Below are positions 15,820-25,210 of a stretch of 55,718 nucleotides of DNA, piece after piece (the stretch's first letter is position 1; the number at the start of each line of letters is the position of its first letter). The notes under the pieces were generated by a model. It had not been told where the DNA came from, ran no database searches, and was given only the letters and a program-made list of their open reading frames with translations. The stretch comes from Streptomyces aurantiacus (GTDB lineage: Bacteria > Actinomycetota > Actinomycetes > Streptomycetales > Streptomycetaceae): NCBI RefSeq assembly GCF_001418335.1, contig NZ_LIPP01000017.1, positions 1-55,718 of the forward strand. The letters are read 5' to 3'. The translations under genes were made by a program, and so were the position numbers.

Positions 15820-17663
15820 CAGTGGTCCTTCACGGTGGTGGTGTCAGGGCGGGGGTGGTGCGTGGGGGTCCGGTCGGCCGTGGCGCGGGTGCCGGACCAC
15901 GCCTCCCACAGGGAGGCGTAGGGGCCGGCTGCGGCGCACAGCTCGTCGTGGGTGCCGCTCTCCACGATCCGGCCGCCGTCCATGACGACGATCCGGTCCG
16001 CGGTGGCGGCCTGGGTGAGGCGGTGCGCGACGATCAGCGCCGTGCGGCCCTCGACCGCCCGGTCGGCCGCCTGCTCCAGGAGCCGGGCGCCGGTACTGCC
16101 CGCCTCGGCCGTGGCCTCGTCGAGGACGGCCACCGGGGGATCGGCCAGCACCAGCCGCGCCAGGGCCAGTTGCTGCACCTGGGCCAAGGTGAGGCGGTGC
16201 CCGCCGTCGCCGACGACCGTGTCCAGGCCGTCGGGCAGGGCGCCGGCCCAGTCGAGGGCGTCCACCGTGGCCAGCGCCGTACGCAGTTCGTCGTCGCCGG
16301 CGCCGGCGCGCGCGAGACGCAGATCGTCCGCGAGCGGTCCGGCGAAGACGTGCGTCTCCTGGGTGACCAGCGCGACCGGCAGACCCTCCCGGGGCGCCCC
16401 GGCGCCGGCCGTCACGTGGACCGAGCCGGACGTCGGGCGGTGCACGCCCGCGATGAGCTTGGCGAGCGTGGTCTTGCCCGCGCCGCTCACGCCGACCAGG
16501 GCCACCCGCTCGCCCGCCCGGAGCGTGAGGTCCACGTCGTGCAGGACGGGACGGCCGGGCTCGTAGGCGTGGTGGAGGCCCGTCACGGTGACGGTGCCGG
16601 CGGCGCCGATGCCGATGTCGGCGCCGGTACGCTGCGCGGGCTCGGAGGACAACTCGGAGGACAGCTCGGGCGACGGCTGGTCGGCGACCCCGACGAGCCG
16701 GGCGAGCGCGGCGGTCGCCGACTGCGCGTCGTCGAGCAGGACGAGCGCCGAGTTGACCGGCGTGAACAGGCTGTGGAAGTAGAGCGCGGCGGCCGTGGCC
16801 GTGCCGATGGACACCGATCCGCCGCGCACCAGCAGGAACCCGGTGACGAGGACCGCCGCGAGTCCGGCGTACTCGGCCACGTGCAGCCGGTTGTAGAAGT
16901 TCAGCACCAGCCGTACGCCGCGCAGCGTCAGCTCGACCGCCGCCGACGAACGCCGGGTCACCCGCTCGGTGTGCTCCTCCTCAAGCCGGAACGCCCGTAC
17001 GGTGCCGGCGCCCGCGACGGTGTCCAGCAACTGCTGCTGCTGGGCCCCCGTCGCGATCCGCTGCTCGGCGTAGAGCGGCACGGCGTTGCGTACGTACCAG
17101 CGGGCGGTGGAGGCCTGGACGGGCACCGCGACGAGCGCCGCGAGGAAGAACCGCCAGTCCAGCGCGGCCATCGCGACCAGGGTCAGCGCGATGGCCAGCA
17201 GTGAGCGGGCCAGTTCGGGCAGGGCCGAGCGCACGGCCTCGCCCACCACCGAGACGTCCCGGGTGACCCGCGCGGTGAGGTCGCCGGCCCCCGCCTTCTC
17301 CACCTGTTCCAGGGGCAGCCGCAGGGCCTTCTCGACGAACCGCTCGCGCAGGTGGGCGAGGACGGTCTCGCCGAGCCGGGACACAAGTGACAGGCCCAGC
17401 ACGGTGGTCGCGCCCTGCGCGAGAGCGACCAGCACCAGCAGCACGACCGGCAGGGTGATGCTCCCCGGCGGGCGGTGGTCGGCGACCAGGTCCACGATGC
17501 GGCCCAGCAGCGGCTGGACCAGCAGGCCGACCGAGGTGGCCACGATCATCATGGCGAAGCCGCCGAGGGCCAGGCGCCGGTGCGGGCGTATCAGTTCGCG
17601 TACGGCGGCACGCGTACGGGCCTGTGTCGCGGTGGGCAGCAGCGTACGGGCAGTGTCACTCAT
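15819..17663 (-). CDS. ABC exporter half-transporter A (canonical Walker motifs, degenerate signature), siderophore export
   Basis: A 614-residue type IV ABC half-transporter: six membrane segments in residues about 25-320, then an ATPase domain. Walker A is GVSGAGKT, the Q-loop is VTQE, Walker B is VAVLDE and the switch His is in VAHRL, all intact. The ABC signature has decayed to LTLAQVQ. Exporter B, encoded just upstream, has the reverse pattern, so the two should form a heterodimer with one competent ATP site. The ATG at 17663 overlaps the stop of exporter B as ATGA. The middle linker carries a small SSE repeat and acidic stretch. Likely role: secretion of the newly made siderophore, like CchG/CchI near coelichelin. 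The iron box at 19386 controls it. Confidence 0.92.
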   Translation of the reverse strand: MSDTARTLLPTATQARTRAAVRELIRPHRRLALGGFAMMIVATSVGLLVQPLLGRIVDLVADHRPPGSITLPVVLLVLVALAQGATTVLGLSLVSRLGETVLAHLRERFVEKALRLPLEQVEKAGAGDLTARVTRDVSVVGEAVRSALPELARSLLAIALTLVAMAALDWRFFLAALVAVPVQASTARWYVRNAVPLYAEQRIATGAQQQQLLDTVAGAGTVRAFRLEEEHTERVTRRSSAAVELTLRGVRLVLNFYNRLHVAEYAGLAAVLVTGFLLVRGGSVSIGTATAAALYFHSLFTPVNSALVLLDDAQSATAALARLVGVADQPSPELSSELSSEPAQRTGADIGIGAAGTVTVTGLHHAYEPGRPVLHDVDLTLRAGERVALVGVSGAGKTTLAKLIAGVHRPTSGSVHVTAGAGAPREGLPVALVTQETHVFAGPLADDLRLARAGAGDDELRTALATVDALDWAGALPDGLDTVVGDGGHRLTLAQVQQLALARLVLADPPVAVLDEATAEAGSTGARLLEQAADRAVEGRTALIVAHRLTQAATADRIVVMDGGRIVESGTHDELCAAAGPYASLWEAWSGTRATADRTPTHHPRPDTTTVKDH

Positions 17664-19354
17664 GCCAGCACCGCCGTTCGATAGGTCTCGTGACGGGCTA
17701 TCAGCTCCGCGTGCGGGGCCGTGTCGGTGACCCGGCCGCCGTCGAGCAGCACCACCCGGTCGGTCACGGAGAGCAGTGCGGGGCTGGTGGTCACCAGAAC
17801 CGTGGTGCGGCCCTTGCGGACCTCACGCAGGCCGGCCGCGATCCCCGCCTCGGTCACCGCGTCGACCGCCGTGGTCGGATCGTGGACCACCAGGACGGCA
17901 CGGTCCGCGGCCAATGCGCGGGCGAGGGCGACGCGTTGGCGCTGGCCTCCGGAGAGCGAGCGCCCGCGCTCACTGACCGCGGTGCCGTCACCTTCGGGCA
18001 GTGTCCGCGCGACCTGGTCCACCCCGGCCGCCGTCATGGCCGGCTCGGGGTCGCCGGCCTCGGGGGCGGCGGCCGTGACGTTGTCGCGGACGGTTCCCTC
18101 GAAGAGGTCCGCGTCGTGCTCGGCCACCAGCAGCACCGTACGCATCTCGGCCGGGTCCAGGTCCCGCAGGGACACCCCGTCCAGTTCCACCGTGCCGGCG
18201 TCGGGGTCGGCCCGCCGGGCCAGACAGCGCAGCAGATCGGTGGCGTGGGCGGGGTCGGTCGCGACCACGCCCAGCAGTTCGCCCGGCTCGATGTCCAGGT
18301 CCACCTCGCGCAGCCCGCCATGGCTGACGCCGGCCAGCCGCACCGCGCCGCGCACCTGCCGGGGCAGGCTCCGCTCGCCCGCCGTGACGCTGTGCGCGGT
18401 GGCCAGGACCTCCGCGACCCGTCCGGCGGAGGCCCGGCCCTGGGCGAGTTCGGCGTTGACCCAGGCGAGCACTTCGAGGGGGCCGAGCAGGAAGAGCGCG
18501 AGCCCGACCGCCGACACCAACTGGCCGAGACTGATGGTCCCTTCGGCGGCCAGCCGGCCTCCGACCAGGGCGACGACGGCGATCAGACAGCCGGTCAGGG
18601 ACAGCACCATGCCGCTCTGGAAGGCCTGCGCGCGGGCGGCCTTCAGTGTGGCCCGCAGGGAGTCGCGGCTGGTGGTGCGGTAGCGGTCGATGGCCGCCGA
18701 CTCGCCGCCGATGCCCTTGAGGATCCTGAGACCGGCGACCAGGTCGGCGGCGACGGCGGAGGCGTGCGCCGCGCGCTCCTGCTCGGCCTCGCTGCGGGTC
18801 TCCAGGGGCTTGCTCAGCAGATGTCCGAGCCAGAGCAGTACGGGGGTGCCCAGCAGGACGACCAGGCCGAGCAGGACCGACGTACGCAGCAGGACGAAGG
18901 CACAGGTGAGGATGCCCACCAGGGACGCGATCCCGTACATCACGGCCGTGTTGACGCCGCCGACCCGCTTGGCGTCCTCGGTCGCGATGTTGGCCAGCGC
19001 CCCGGGCAGCCGGCCGTCCTCGGCGCCGCCGCCGGGGTGCAGCACCCGTCGTACGAGGGCGATGCGCAGGGAGTGCTCGGCCCGGACCGCGGACCGGTCG
19101 CCGGCCCAGGCGCCATAGCGGAAGGACAGCGCAAGCGCGACGTAGACCACGGCGAGGACGCCGAGCCAGCGGACGAGGGCGCCGGTGTCGGAGCCGGTGA
19201 CGGCCCGGTCGATCACCACACCGATCAGCACCGGAACCAGGGCTTCCCCCACCTGGTGTCCGGAACCGAGCAGCGAGCCGAGGGCCACGTCCCGGCGCTG
19301 CTCCCTGACCGACTCCCGCAGGACGTCACGCCCCGACGGATATGTAGGACTCAC
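17660..19354 (-). CDS. ABC exporter half-transporter B (intact signature, degenerate ATPase core)
   Basis: A 564-residue ABC half-transporter with six membrane segments (about 25-300) and a C-terminal nucleotide-binding domain that keeps the signature LSGGQRQR. Walker A is lost (VVATDPAHATD where GxxGxGK(S/T) belongs), the Q-loop residue is Glu (VAEHD), Walker B reads VLVVHDPTTAVD and the switch His is missing (VTTSPALL). It therefore offers only the signature half of a composite site to exporter A. I place the start at GTG 19354, with GGAGGG 6 nt upstream, rather than the TTG two codons earlier, which abuts the ribosome site. First gene of the iron-boxed export/uptake operon. Confidence 0.9.
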   Translation of the reverse strand: MSPTYPSGRDVLRESVREQRRDVALGSLLGSGHQVGEALVPVLIGVVIDRAVTGSDTGALVRWLGVLAVVYVALALSFRYGAWAGDRSAVRAEHSLRIALVRRVLHPGGGAEDGRLPGALANIATEDAKRVGGVNTAVMYGIASLVGILTCAFVLLRTSVLLGLVVLLGTPVLLWLGHLLSKPLETRSEAEQERAAHASAVAADLVAGLRILKGIGGESAAIDRYRTTSRDSLRATLKAARAQAFQSGMVLSLTGCLIAVVALVGGRLAAEGTISLGQLVSAVGLALFLLGPLEVLAWVNAELAQGRASAGRVAEVLATAHSVTAGERSLPRQVRGAVRLAGVSHGGLREVDLDIEPGELLGVVATDPAHATDLLRCLARRADPDAGTVELDGVSLRDLDPAEMRTVLLVAEHDADLFEGTVRDNVTAAAPEAGDPEPAMTAAGVDQVARTLPEGDGTAVSERGRSLSGGQRQRVALARALAADRAVLVVHDPTTAVDAVTEAGIAAGLREVRKGRTTVLVTTSPALLSVTDRVVLLDGGRVTDTAPHAELIARHETYRTAVLA

Positions 19355-19385
19355 CCGCAACCCTCCGGGATCGGACGACGAAAAC

Positions 19386-19404
19386 TTAGGTGAGGCTACT
19401 CTAA
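19386..19404. promoter_or_regulatory. Iron box (DmdR/IdeR operator) of the exporter-SBP operon
   Basis: TTAGGTGAGGCTACTCTAA matches the actinobacterial iron-box consensus TTAGGTTAGGCTCACCTAA closely and lies 32 bp upstream of the exporter B start. It predicts repression by Fe(II)-loaded DmdR1. Confidence 0.88.
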
Positions 19405-19555
19405 GTTGCTGACCATGGCATTGCCCAGTGAGGGCGCGGGGACACGGGGTGCTGGACCGTCGAGCGGCCCGCGCGGGTGTGACGGCACGTGAAGTGAACC
19501 CGTGACGTCACACCCGGCACCCGGCACCGGTGGAGCGAACCCTTCAGCCGGTTCC

Positions 19556-20908
19556 TCAGCCGATCGGCGCGGCCAAGTCGCCCGTGCGGTGGGCGATCAG
19601 GGAATCGAGGATCTCTCCGGACCGCACCGCCGTGGTGGACAGCAGGGTCGAGGTGAGGCCGTGCGTGTGCTCGGTCGCGCCCTGCAGATAGATGCCCGCC
19701 GTGACGTCCGGGGTGAGTTCGACACGGTGGTCGCGGCCGACCCGTACGGCGTCCTTGTCGTCCCGCAGGCAGAGTTTCGCGGTTCTGCCCAGGAGGGTGT
19801 CGAGGTCCCTGGGCCGGTAACCGGTCGCGTGGACGAGCAGGTCGGCCAAGAGCACCTCCCGTTCCCCGGTGGGGAGATACTCGACGGTGACCTCCAGATG
19901 GTCGTCGAGGGTGCGTACGTCCCTGATGCGGGACACGTTGCGCATCTGCAGCCGCTCCCGGCCCTGGACCTTCTCGCGGTACATCGTCGCGTACAGCGAC
20001 TCGATGAGATCCATGTCGACCACCGAGTAGTTGGTGCTGCGGTGGTAGTCGACCAGGGACTGTTTCACCTCCGGGGTGGAGCGGAAGTAGACGTCCACGG
20101 CCTCCGGGTCGAAGATCCGGTTGGCGAACGGGCTGTCGTCGGCCGGCGTGTACCCGTACTTCGCGAAGATCGCGCAGATCTCCGCCTCGGGGAAGGACCG
20201 GTGCAGGTAGTCGAGCGCCTCGGCGCCGCTCTGACCCGCGCCGAGCACCAGGACGCGGCCCACCGAACGCTCACCCGAGGCGTTCAACTCCTTCACCCGC
20301 GGCACGAGTTGGCTGTTGTGCCAGATGCGGTCCGACAGAGCCGTGTCCGGTGGCAGATGCGGCTCAAGGCCGACGGCCACCGAGATGTTCCGGGCCCTTC
20401 GGGTGACGGTCCGCCCGGGTGCGCCGGGCGCGCGGCTGACGACGTCCAGCCAGCGGATCTCGCCGTCCGGTCCCGTCACCGGCTCGACGGACACGACCTC
20501 GTCCGAGTAGTCGACGAGGTGGGCCACCCGGGAGGCCGCCCACTCGAAGTACTCGTGGAACTCGATCCGCAGGGGGAACAGCGTCTTCGCGTTGAGGAAG
20601 TCCACCATCCTGCCCCGCTCCCGCAGGAAGCACAGGAAGCTGAAGTCGCTGGTCGGGTTGCGCATGGTGACCAGGTCCTTGAGAAAGGAGACCTGCATCG
20701 TGGCGTCTTCGATGAGCATTCCGCGGTGCCAGCCGAACGACGGCTGGCGCTCCAGAAATCCCGCGCGGATCCGGTCCTCCGGAGCGGCTTGGGCGTTGTG
20801 TTCCTCAACCGCGATGGCCAGCGCGAGATTTGACGGCCCGAAACCGATTCCGAGCACGTCAAGGACGGCGTCCGGCTCGTCGTGCAGCTCGTCGTGCAGT
20901 GCGTTCAC
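19556..20908 (-). CDS. L-ornithine N5-monooxygenase (siderophore hydroxylase)
   Basis: A 450-residue flavin N-hydroxylating monooxygenase of the SidA/PvdA/CchB family. It has the FAD motif GIGFGPSN (residues 20-27), the conserved MQVSFLKDLVTMRNPTS stretch, the NADPH motif GAGQSGAE (about 228) and the C-terminal ATGYRP motif. It converts L-ornithine to N5-hydroxyornithine with NADPH and O2, supplying the hydroxamate nitrogens of the peptide. The start is GTG at 20908 with AAGGAA upstream. It is divergent from the formyltransferase gene, sharing an 86-bp promoter region with one iron box, so both tailoring enzymes respond to iron together. Ornithine rather than lysine is inferred from the A3 code of the NRPS and the formyltransferase partner. 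Confidence 0.94.
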   Translation of the reverse strand: MNALHDELHDEPDAVLDVLGIGFGPSNLALAIAVEEHNAQAAPEDRIRAGFLERQPSFGWHRGMLIEDATMQVSFLKDLVTMRNPTSDFSFLCFLRERGRMVDFLNAKTLFPLRIEFHEYFEWAASRVAHLVDYSDEVVSVEPVTGPDGEIRWLDVVSRAPGAPGRTVTRRARNISVAVGLEPHLPPDTALSDRIWHNSQLVPRVKELNASGERSVGRVLVLGAGQSGAEALDYLHRSFPEAEICAIFAKYGYTPADDSPFANRIFDPEAVDVYFRSTPEVKQSLVDYHRSTNYSVVDMDLIESLYATMYREKVQGRERLQMRNVSRIRDVRTLDDHLEVTVEYLPTGEREVLLADLLVHATGYRPRDLDTLLGRTAKLCLRDDKDAVRVGRDHRVELTPDVTAGIYLQGATEHTHGLTSTLLSTTAVRSGEILDSLIAHRTGDLAAPIG

Positions 20909-20946
20909 CGCAACTTTTCCTTCCCCTAGGCGCCACTGATGTTAAA

Positions 20947-20965
20947 TAAGGTTAGCCTTACCTTG
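20947..20965. promoter_or_regulatory. Iron box shared by hydroxylase and formyltransferase genes
   Basis: TAAGGTTAGCCTTACCTTG, with outer AAGGT...ACCTT symmetry, sits midway between the two divergent starts (20908 and 20995). One bound DmdR dimer could close both promoters. Confidence 0.85.
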
Positions 20966-20994
20966 CAATGGTGTGTCCTAGGAGAGGATCGACT

Positions 20995-21942
20995 ATGCGG
21001 GTCGTCATGTTCGGCTACCAGACCTGGGGGCATCGCACCCTCCAGGCTCTGTTGGACTCCGACCACGAGGTGGTCATGGCCGTGACCCACCCCAAGAGCG
21101 ACCACGTGTACGAGAAGATCTGGGACGACTCGGTGGCCGACCTGGCCGAGAAGCACGGAGTGCCGGTGCTGCTGCGCAACCGGCCCGACGACCCCGAACT
21201 GCTCGCCGCCCTCAAGGACGCGGCGCCCGACCTGATCGTCGCCAACAACTGGCGCACCGTGCTGCCCCCGGAGGTCTTCGACCTGCCGCCCCACGGCACG
21301 CTCAACATCCACGACTCGCTGCTCCCGGCGTACGCGGGTTTCTCCCCGCTGATCTGGGCGCTGATCAACGGCGAGCGGGAGGTCGGTGTCACGGCGCACC
21401 GGATGAACGCCGAACTCGACGCGGGCGATGTTCTGTTGCAGCGTGCCGTGCCGGTCGGCGCGGCCGACACCGTCGCCGACCTGTTCCACCGCACGGTCGA
21501 CCTGATCGGCCCGGTCGTCGAGGAGTCGCTCGGCCTCATCGCCTCGGGCCGCGCCCAGTGGATACCGCAGGACCGCAGCCGGGCGAGCTTCTTCCACAAG
21601 CGGTCCCTTGAGGACAGCCGTATCGACTGGACCTGGCCGGCCGAGGACATCGAGCGGCTCGTACGGGCCCAGTGCGACCCGTACCCGAACGCCTTCACCC
21701 ACCACCGCGGACAGCGGCTCAGGATCGTCGAGTCCGCGGTCTCCGAAGGCCGTTACGGCGGAACTCCGGGGCGGATCTTCATCCGCGAGGGTGACGGCGT
21801 GGTCGTCGTCGCCGGTGCGGAGGCGAGGAACGGCCGGCTGCGCGGGCTGGTCGTCAAGCGGGTACGCACCGAGGACGGGGCGGAGTACGCGGCGACCGAC
21901 TACTTCCGCACGATGGGCGGCTATCTGACGGCCCGAGCGTGA
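20995..21942 (+). CDS. N5-hydroxyornithine formyltransferase (methionyl-tRNA formyltransferase-like)
   Basis: A 315-residue protein with the formyltransferase fold of Fmt. The N-terminal Rossmann-like part holds the catalytic Asn104 and His106 in NIHDSLLP and an Asp in LDAGDV (about 141); a C-terminal OB-like domain follows (DPYPNAF...LRIVESAV...GRIFIREGDGVVV). CchA-type enzymes move formyl from N10-formyltetrahydrofolate to the N5-hydroxyl nitrogen of hydroxyornithine, creating the terminal hydroxamate. The ATG at 20995 is chosen over an upstream GTG-rich extension because GGAGAGG lies 8-14 nt before it. It is a single-gene transcript ended by the hairpin at 22011. It predicts at least one N5-formyl-N5-hydroxyornithine in the product. 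Confidence 0.92.
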   Translation: MRVVMFGYQTWGHRTLQALLDSDHEVVMAVTHPKSDHVYEKIWDDSVADLAEKHGVPVLLRNRPDDPELLAALKDAAPDLIVANNWRTVLPPEVFDLPPHGTLNIHDSLLPAYAGFSPLIWALINGEREVGVTAHRMNAELDAGDVLLQRAVPVGAADTVADLFHRTVDLIGPVVEESLGLIASGRAQWIPQDRSRASFFHKRSLEDSRIDWTWPAEDIERLVRAQCDPYPNAFTHHRGQRLRIVESAVSEGRYGGTPGRIFIREGDGVVVVAGAEARNGRLRGLVVKRVRTEDGAEYAATDYFRTMGGYLTARA

Positions 21943-22010
21943 GCCTTGCCGGCGGCTGAACAGCGACGACTGGGCGTTCGTCTCCGTCCGCGGGCACGTC
22001 GTGGCTGGTC

Positions 22011-22082
22011 GCGCAGTTCCCCGCGCCCCTAAAAGCGGGGCTGCGCCCCGGCTTTTGTCTTTAGGGGCGCGGGGAACTGCGC
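22011..22082. terminator. Long inverted repeat: abundant Streptomyces intergenic element acting as a bidirectional terminator
   Basis: Perfect 23-bp arms (22011-22033 and 22060-22082, containing CCCCGCGCCCCTAAA / TTTAGGGGCGCGGGG) enclose a second hairpin AAAAGCGGGG/CCCCGGCTTTT. It lies between the convergent formyltransferase and ATPase genes. I know this element as a frequent intergenic repeat of Streptomyces genomes. A partial copy occurs inside the NRPS at about 43.46 kb. Confidence 0.88.
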
Positions 22083-22127
22083 GATCAACCCCCACCTACC
22101 CGCGGACGAGGACGCACCCGGGCATCG

Positions 22128-23042
22128 TCAGTCGGTCGCCGGCACCGCCGCTCGCAGCGGAGCGGCCCCGTGGTGGCGGCCCATCGGGATCACCAGGGGC
22201 GTGCCGCTGACCGGGTCCATCGTGATCTGGCAGGTCAGGTCGAAGACGTCCTCGACGGTCTCGGCGGTGATGACCTCGGCCGGGGTCCCCTCGGCGACGA
22301 CCCTGCCGGACTTCATGGCGACGACGTGATCGGCGTACCGGCAGGCCTGGTTGAGGTCGTGGAGCACCATCACGACCGTGCGGTTCTCCCGGCGGTTGAG
22401 GTCGGTCACCAGGTCCAGGACGTCGATCTGATGGGCCAGGTCGAGGTACGTCGTCGGCTCGTCGAGTAGCAGGACGGGCGTGCCCTGGGCGACGGCCATG
22501 GCGATCCAGGCGCGTTGCCGCTGGCCGCCGGAGAGTTCGTCCACGGGGCGGTCGGCGAGGTCCGTCATGTTGGTGGCGGCCAGCGCCTGGTGCACGGCCT
22601 GCTCGTCCGCCTTCGACCACTGCCGCCACCAGGTCTGGTGCGGTGAACGCCCGCGGTTGACCAGGTCGAGGACGGTCAGCCCCTCGGGCGCCACCGGGCT
22701 CTGCGGCAGGATGCCAAGACGCTGGGCGAGTTCTCTGCTCGGGATGGACTGCAGCGCCCGGCCGTCGAGGTGGACGGCGCCCTCCTTCGGCGCGAGCAGC
22801 CGGGCGAGGGCCCGCAACAGGGTGGACTTGCCGCAGGCGTTGGCGCCGACGATGGCCGTGATCCGGCCGGGCGGAACCGCCAGGTCGAGGCCGTCGACCA
22901 CCAGCCGGTTGTCGTACGCAAGCCGCAGACCGCTCGCCCGCAGATCGGGGTCGGGGGCCGACAAGGAGTTCGTCGACAGGGGGGCGTCTGTCGACAGGGG
23001 ATCAGCCGGCACGGGACCGACCGATATGGGATCAGCCGACAT
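22128..23042 (-). CDS. Siderophore ABC importer ATP-binding protein (FecE/FepC type)
   Basis: A 304-residue cytoplasmic ATPase. Walker A GANACGKST, signature LSGGQRQR, Walker B VLLLDEPTTYLD and switch His in VLHDLNQ are all intact, with the FecE/FepC-type sequence LGILPQSPVAPEGLTV around the Q-loop. It drives the permease pair encoded upstream and pairs with the lipoprotein at 14.8 kb. The ATG at 23042 has AGGAGG inside the end of the permease gene, 4 bp after whose stop it begins. The N-terminal 35 residues are a Ser/Pro/Asp-rich extension built from a degenerate short repeat (ADPxS) unusual for the family; a later start is possible but has no better ribosome site. Third gene of the importer operon. 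Confidence 0.93.
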   Translation of the reverse strand: MSADPISVGPVPADPLSTDAPLSTNSLSAPDPDLRASGLRLAYDNRLVVDGLDLAVPPGRITAIVGANACGKSTLLRALARLLAPKEGAVHLDGRALQSIPSRELAQRLGILPQSPVAPEGLTVLDLVNRGRSPHQTWWRQWSKADEQAVHQALAATNMTDLADRPVDELSGGQRQRAWIAMAVAQGTPVLLLDEPTTYLDLAHQIDVLDLVTDLNRRENRTVVMVLHDLNQACRYADHVVAMKSGRVVAEGTPAEVITAETVEDVFDLTCQITMDPVSGTPLVIPMGRHHGAAPLRAAVPATD

Positions 23043-23046
23043 GGGA

Positions 23047-24162
23047 TCAACCTCCTGAGCCCGCGCGGTTGGCGCGGACGAGCAGCCAGAGCAGAACCGG
23101 AGCGCCGAGCACACCGGTGACGATGCCGACCGGCAGTTCTGTGCCGGAGACGAGCGTACGGGCGATGAGGTCGCCGCCCAGGACCACGAGCGCCCCGGTC
23201 AGTCCCGAGGCGACGGTGGGCGGCCAGGCCGTGCCGGCCAGCCGCTGCGCGATCTGCGGGGCGGCGAGCGCCACGAAGGCGACGGGTCCCGCGGACGCGG
23301 TGGCGAAGGCGATCAGACCGACGCCGGTGAGCAGGATGGCGAGGCGTACGGGCTGCACGCGCGTACCGAGGCCGGTGGCCACGTCGTCACCGAGCTGGAG
23401 GGTGCGCAGCAGACGGCCGAGCAGCAGGGCCGCAGGCAACAGCACCGCCAGCGCGACGGCGAGCGGGCCGACCTGGCCCCAGGTGCGGTTGTTGAGGTTG
23501 CCGACCAGCCAGCCGAGCGCGGCCTGCGCCTGGAAGCGTCCGCCCCTGGCCACGAGGAAGTCGGTGGCGCTCGTACAGATCCAGGCCACGCCGATGCCGA
23601 CCAGGATGATGCGGTAACCGGTGGTGCCGCGCCGCCAGGCCAGCACGTAGACGGTCAGGGCGGTGACCAGGGCGCCGAACAGTCCGAGGGCCTGGGTGCC
23701 CAGGCCGCCGTCCCAGCCCAGCACGATGCCCGCGACCACGGCGGTGCCGGCGCCCTGGGTGAGGCCGATCATGTCGGGGCTGGCCAGCGGATTGCGCGTC
23801 ATGGTCTGGAACAGCGCGCCGGAGACCCCGAAGGCGACCCCGGCAAGCAGTCCGACCAGGGCCCGCGGCAGGCGCAGTTCCTGCACCACGAGAACGGTGC
23901 CGGGGTCGCCGGAGCCCACCAGGGCCCGTACGACGTCGGTGAAACCGATCGGGTAGTCGCCGGTCGTCAGGCCCCAGCAGAACATGACGAAGGCGCCCGC
24001 GGCGAGCACCACGCACAGGGCGACGAGCCGGGGCCGGAAGACCCCGGAGACCGGCGGCAGGACCAGCCGGTAGGTCCGGTAAGTAAGGAAACGGGCGGAA
24101 CCGGCCGGACGGACGGTGTCAGCAGGCGCCTTGAGGGCGGTTTTCGGGTTCGGCACGCTCAC
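23047..24162 (-). CDS. Siderophore ABC importer permease, FecCD family (second subunit)
   Basis: A 371-residue integral membrane protein of the FecCD/BtuC family with about ten hydrophobic segments. Typical family stretches are ELRLPRALVGLLAGVAFGVSGALFQTMTRNPLASPDMIG and the coupling-helix region PVAFVALAAPQIAQRLAGT. It forms the membrane channel with the preceding permease. The GTG at 24162 overlaps the preceding permease stop as GTGA; about 40 polar N-terminal residues precede the first helix. Frame-open sequence further upstream overlaps the other permease gene and is not family-like. Confidence 0.92.
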   Translation of the reverse strand: MSVPNPKTALKAPADTVRPAGSARFLTYRTYRLVLPPVSGVFRPRLVALCVVLAAGAFVMFCWGLTTGDYPIGFTDVVRALVGSGDPGTVLVVQELRLPRALVGLLAGVAFGVSGALFQTMTRNPLASPDMIGLTQGAGTAVVAGIVLGWDGGLGTQALGLFGALVTALTVYVLAWRRGTTGYRIILVGIGVAWICTSATDFLVARGGRFQAQAALGWLVGNLNNRTWGQVGPLAVALAVLLPAALLLGRLLRTLQLGDDVATGLGTRVQPVRLAILLTGVGLIAFATASAGPVAFVALAAPQIAQRLAGTAWPPTVASGLTGALVVLGGDLIARTLVSGTELPVGIVTGVLGAPVLLWLLVRANRAGSGG

Positions 24163-25181
24163 ACCTCCGCCAGATTGCGCCGACGGACCATCGCGATGAA
24201 GAACGGACCACCGATGAAGGCGACCAGGACGCCCGCCTGGATCTCGGTGGGCCGGGCCACGAGGCGTCCGATGATGTCCGCGGCGAGCAGCAGGATGGGG
24301 GCGAGCACCGCCGACAGGGGCAGCAGCCAGCGCTGGTCGGGCCCGATGCCCGCCGACTGGGCGAGCACGCGGGCCACATGGGGCACCACCAGGCCGATGA
24401 AGACGACCGGGCCGATGACCGCGACCGCGGCGCCCGTCAGCAGGGTGATCGCGGCGACGCCCGCCAGCCGGACGAGACCGAGACGCCGGCCGAGCGAGGC
24501 CGCGACGTCGTCGCCGAGGGCCAGGCTGTTGAGGGCCGGAGCGCAGGCCAGCGCCAGCACCCCGCCGATGACGAGGAACGGCAGGACCCGCCACACCATG
24601 CCGTTGTCCGCCTCCGCGAGCGAACCGGCCGACCAGAACCGGTACTTGTTGAGCGCGTCCACGTCCGTGAGCACGATGGCCTGTGTGAAGGACCACAGCA
24701 TCGAGGTGACGGCGATGCCCGCGAGCGCCAGTTTCACCGGAGTCATGCCGGACCGCCCGAGGCCGCCCAGCAGATAGACGGCCACCGTGGCGATCAGCGC
24801 CCCGGCGAACGCGAACCACACGTACCCGTACAGCGAATTGATGCCGAGCACGCCGACGGCCAGCACGATGGCGAAGGCCGCGCCCGCGCTGACCCCCAGT
24901 ACCCCGGGGTCGGCGAGCGGATTGCGGGTCAGGGCCTGCATCAGCGCCCCGGAAAGACCGAGCGCCGCGCCCGCGGTCAGCCCGAGCGCGGTACGGGGCA
25001 TCCGCGCCGACCAGACGACGTTGTCCACGAAACGGCTCGGCGCGTCCCCGAACAGGGCCCGGATCACCTGGTCCGGCGGGATGTTGGCCGCGCCGAGCGC
25101 CAGTGACATCAGGCAGAGGACGGCCAGGACGGTGCCCAGCAGTGTCACGAGAAGGACAGGGCGCACTCTCTTGCCCGTCAC
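24159..25181 (-). CDS. Siderophore ABC importer permease, FecCD family (first subunit)
   Basis: A 340-residue FecCD-type permease, about ten membrane helices, with the family segment [43 protein letters not shown] and the cytoplasmic loop [15 protein letters not shown] that contacts the ATPase. The GTG at 25181 has GGAG about 8 nt upstream. It is the first gene of the importer operon permease > permease > ATPase, divergent from the NRPS. The iron box at 25211 sits 30 bp upstream of the start, so uptake is iron-repressed together with biosynthesis. The gene set resembles cchC-D-E of coelichelin uptake; the cognate lipoprotein is in the other operon. Confidence 0.92.
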   Translation of the reverse strand: MTGKRVRPVLLVTLLGTVLAVLCLMSLALGAANIPPDQVIRALFGDAPSRFVDNVVWSARMPRTALGLTAGAALGLSGALMQALTRNPLADPGVLGVSAGAAFAIVLAVGVLGINSLYGYVWFAFAGALIATVAVYLLGGLGRSGMTPVKLALAGIAVTSMLWSFTQAIVLTDVDALNKYRFWSAGSLAEADNGMVWRVLPFLVIGGVLALACAPALNSLALGDDVAASLGRRLGLVRLAGVAAITLLTGAAVAVIGPVVFIGLVVPHVARVLAQSAGIGPDQRWLLPLSAVLAPILLLAADIIGRLVARPTEIQAGVLVAFIGGPFFIAMVRRRNLAEV

Positions 25182-25210
25182 CTTGCGGTCTCCAACAGCC
25201 AGCTCCCTTA

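Noticed and set aside
20939..20970. Riboswitch or leader RNA before the formyltransferase
   Set aside because: The symmetric AT-rich element is an iron box in the promoter, and the leader is too short (under about 40 nt) for a riboswitch.
22011..22082. Attachment site or mobile-element end
   Set aside because: The palindrome is the common Streptomyces intergenic repeat placed between convergent genes; no integrase, transposase or target duplication is nearby.
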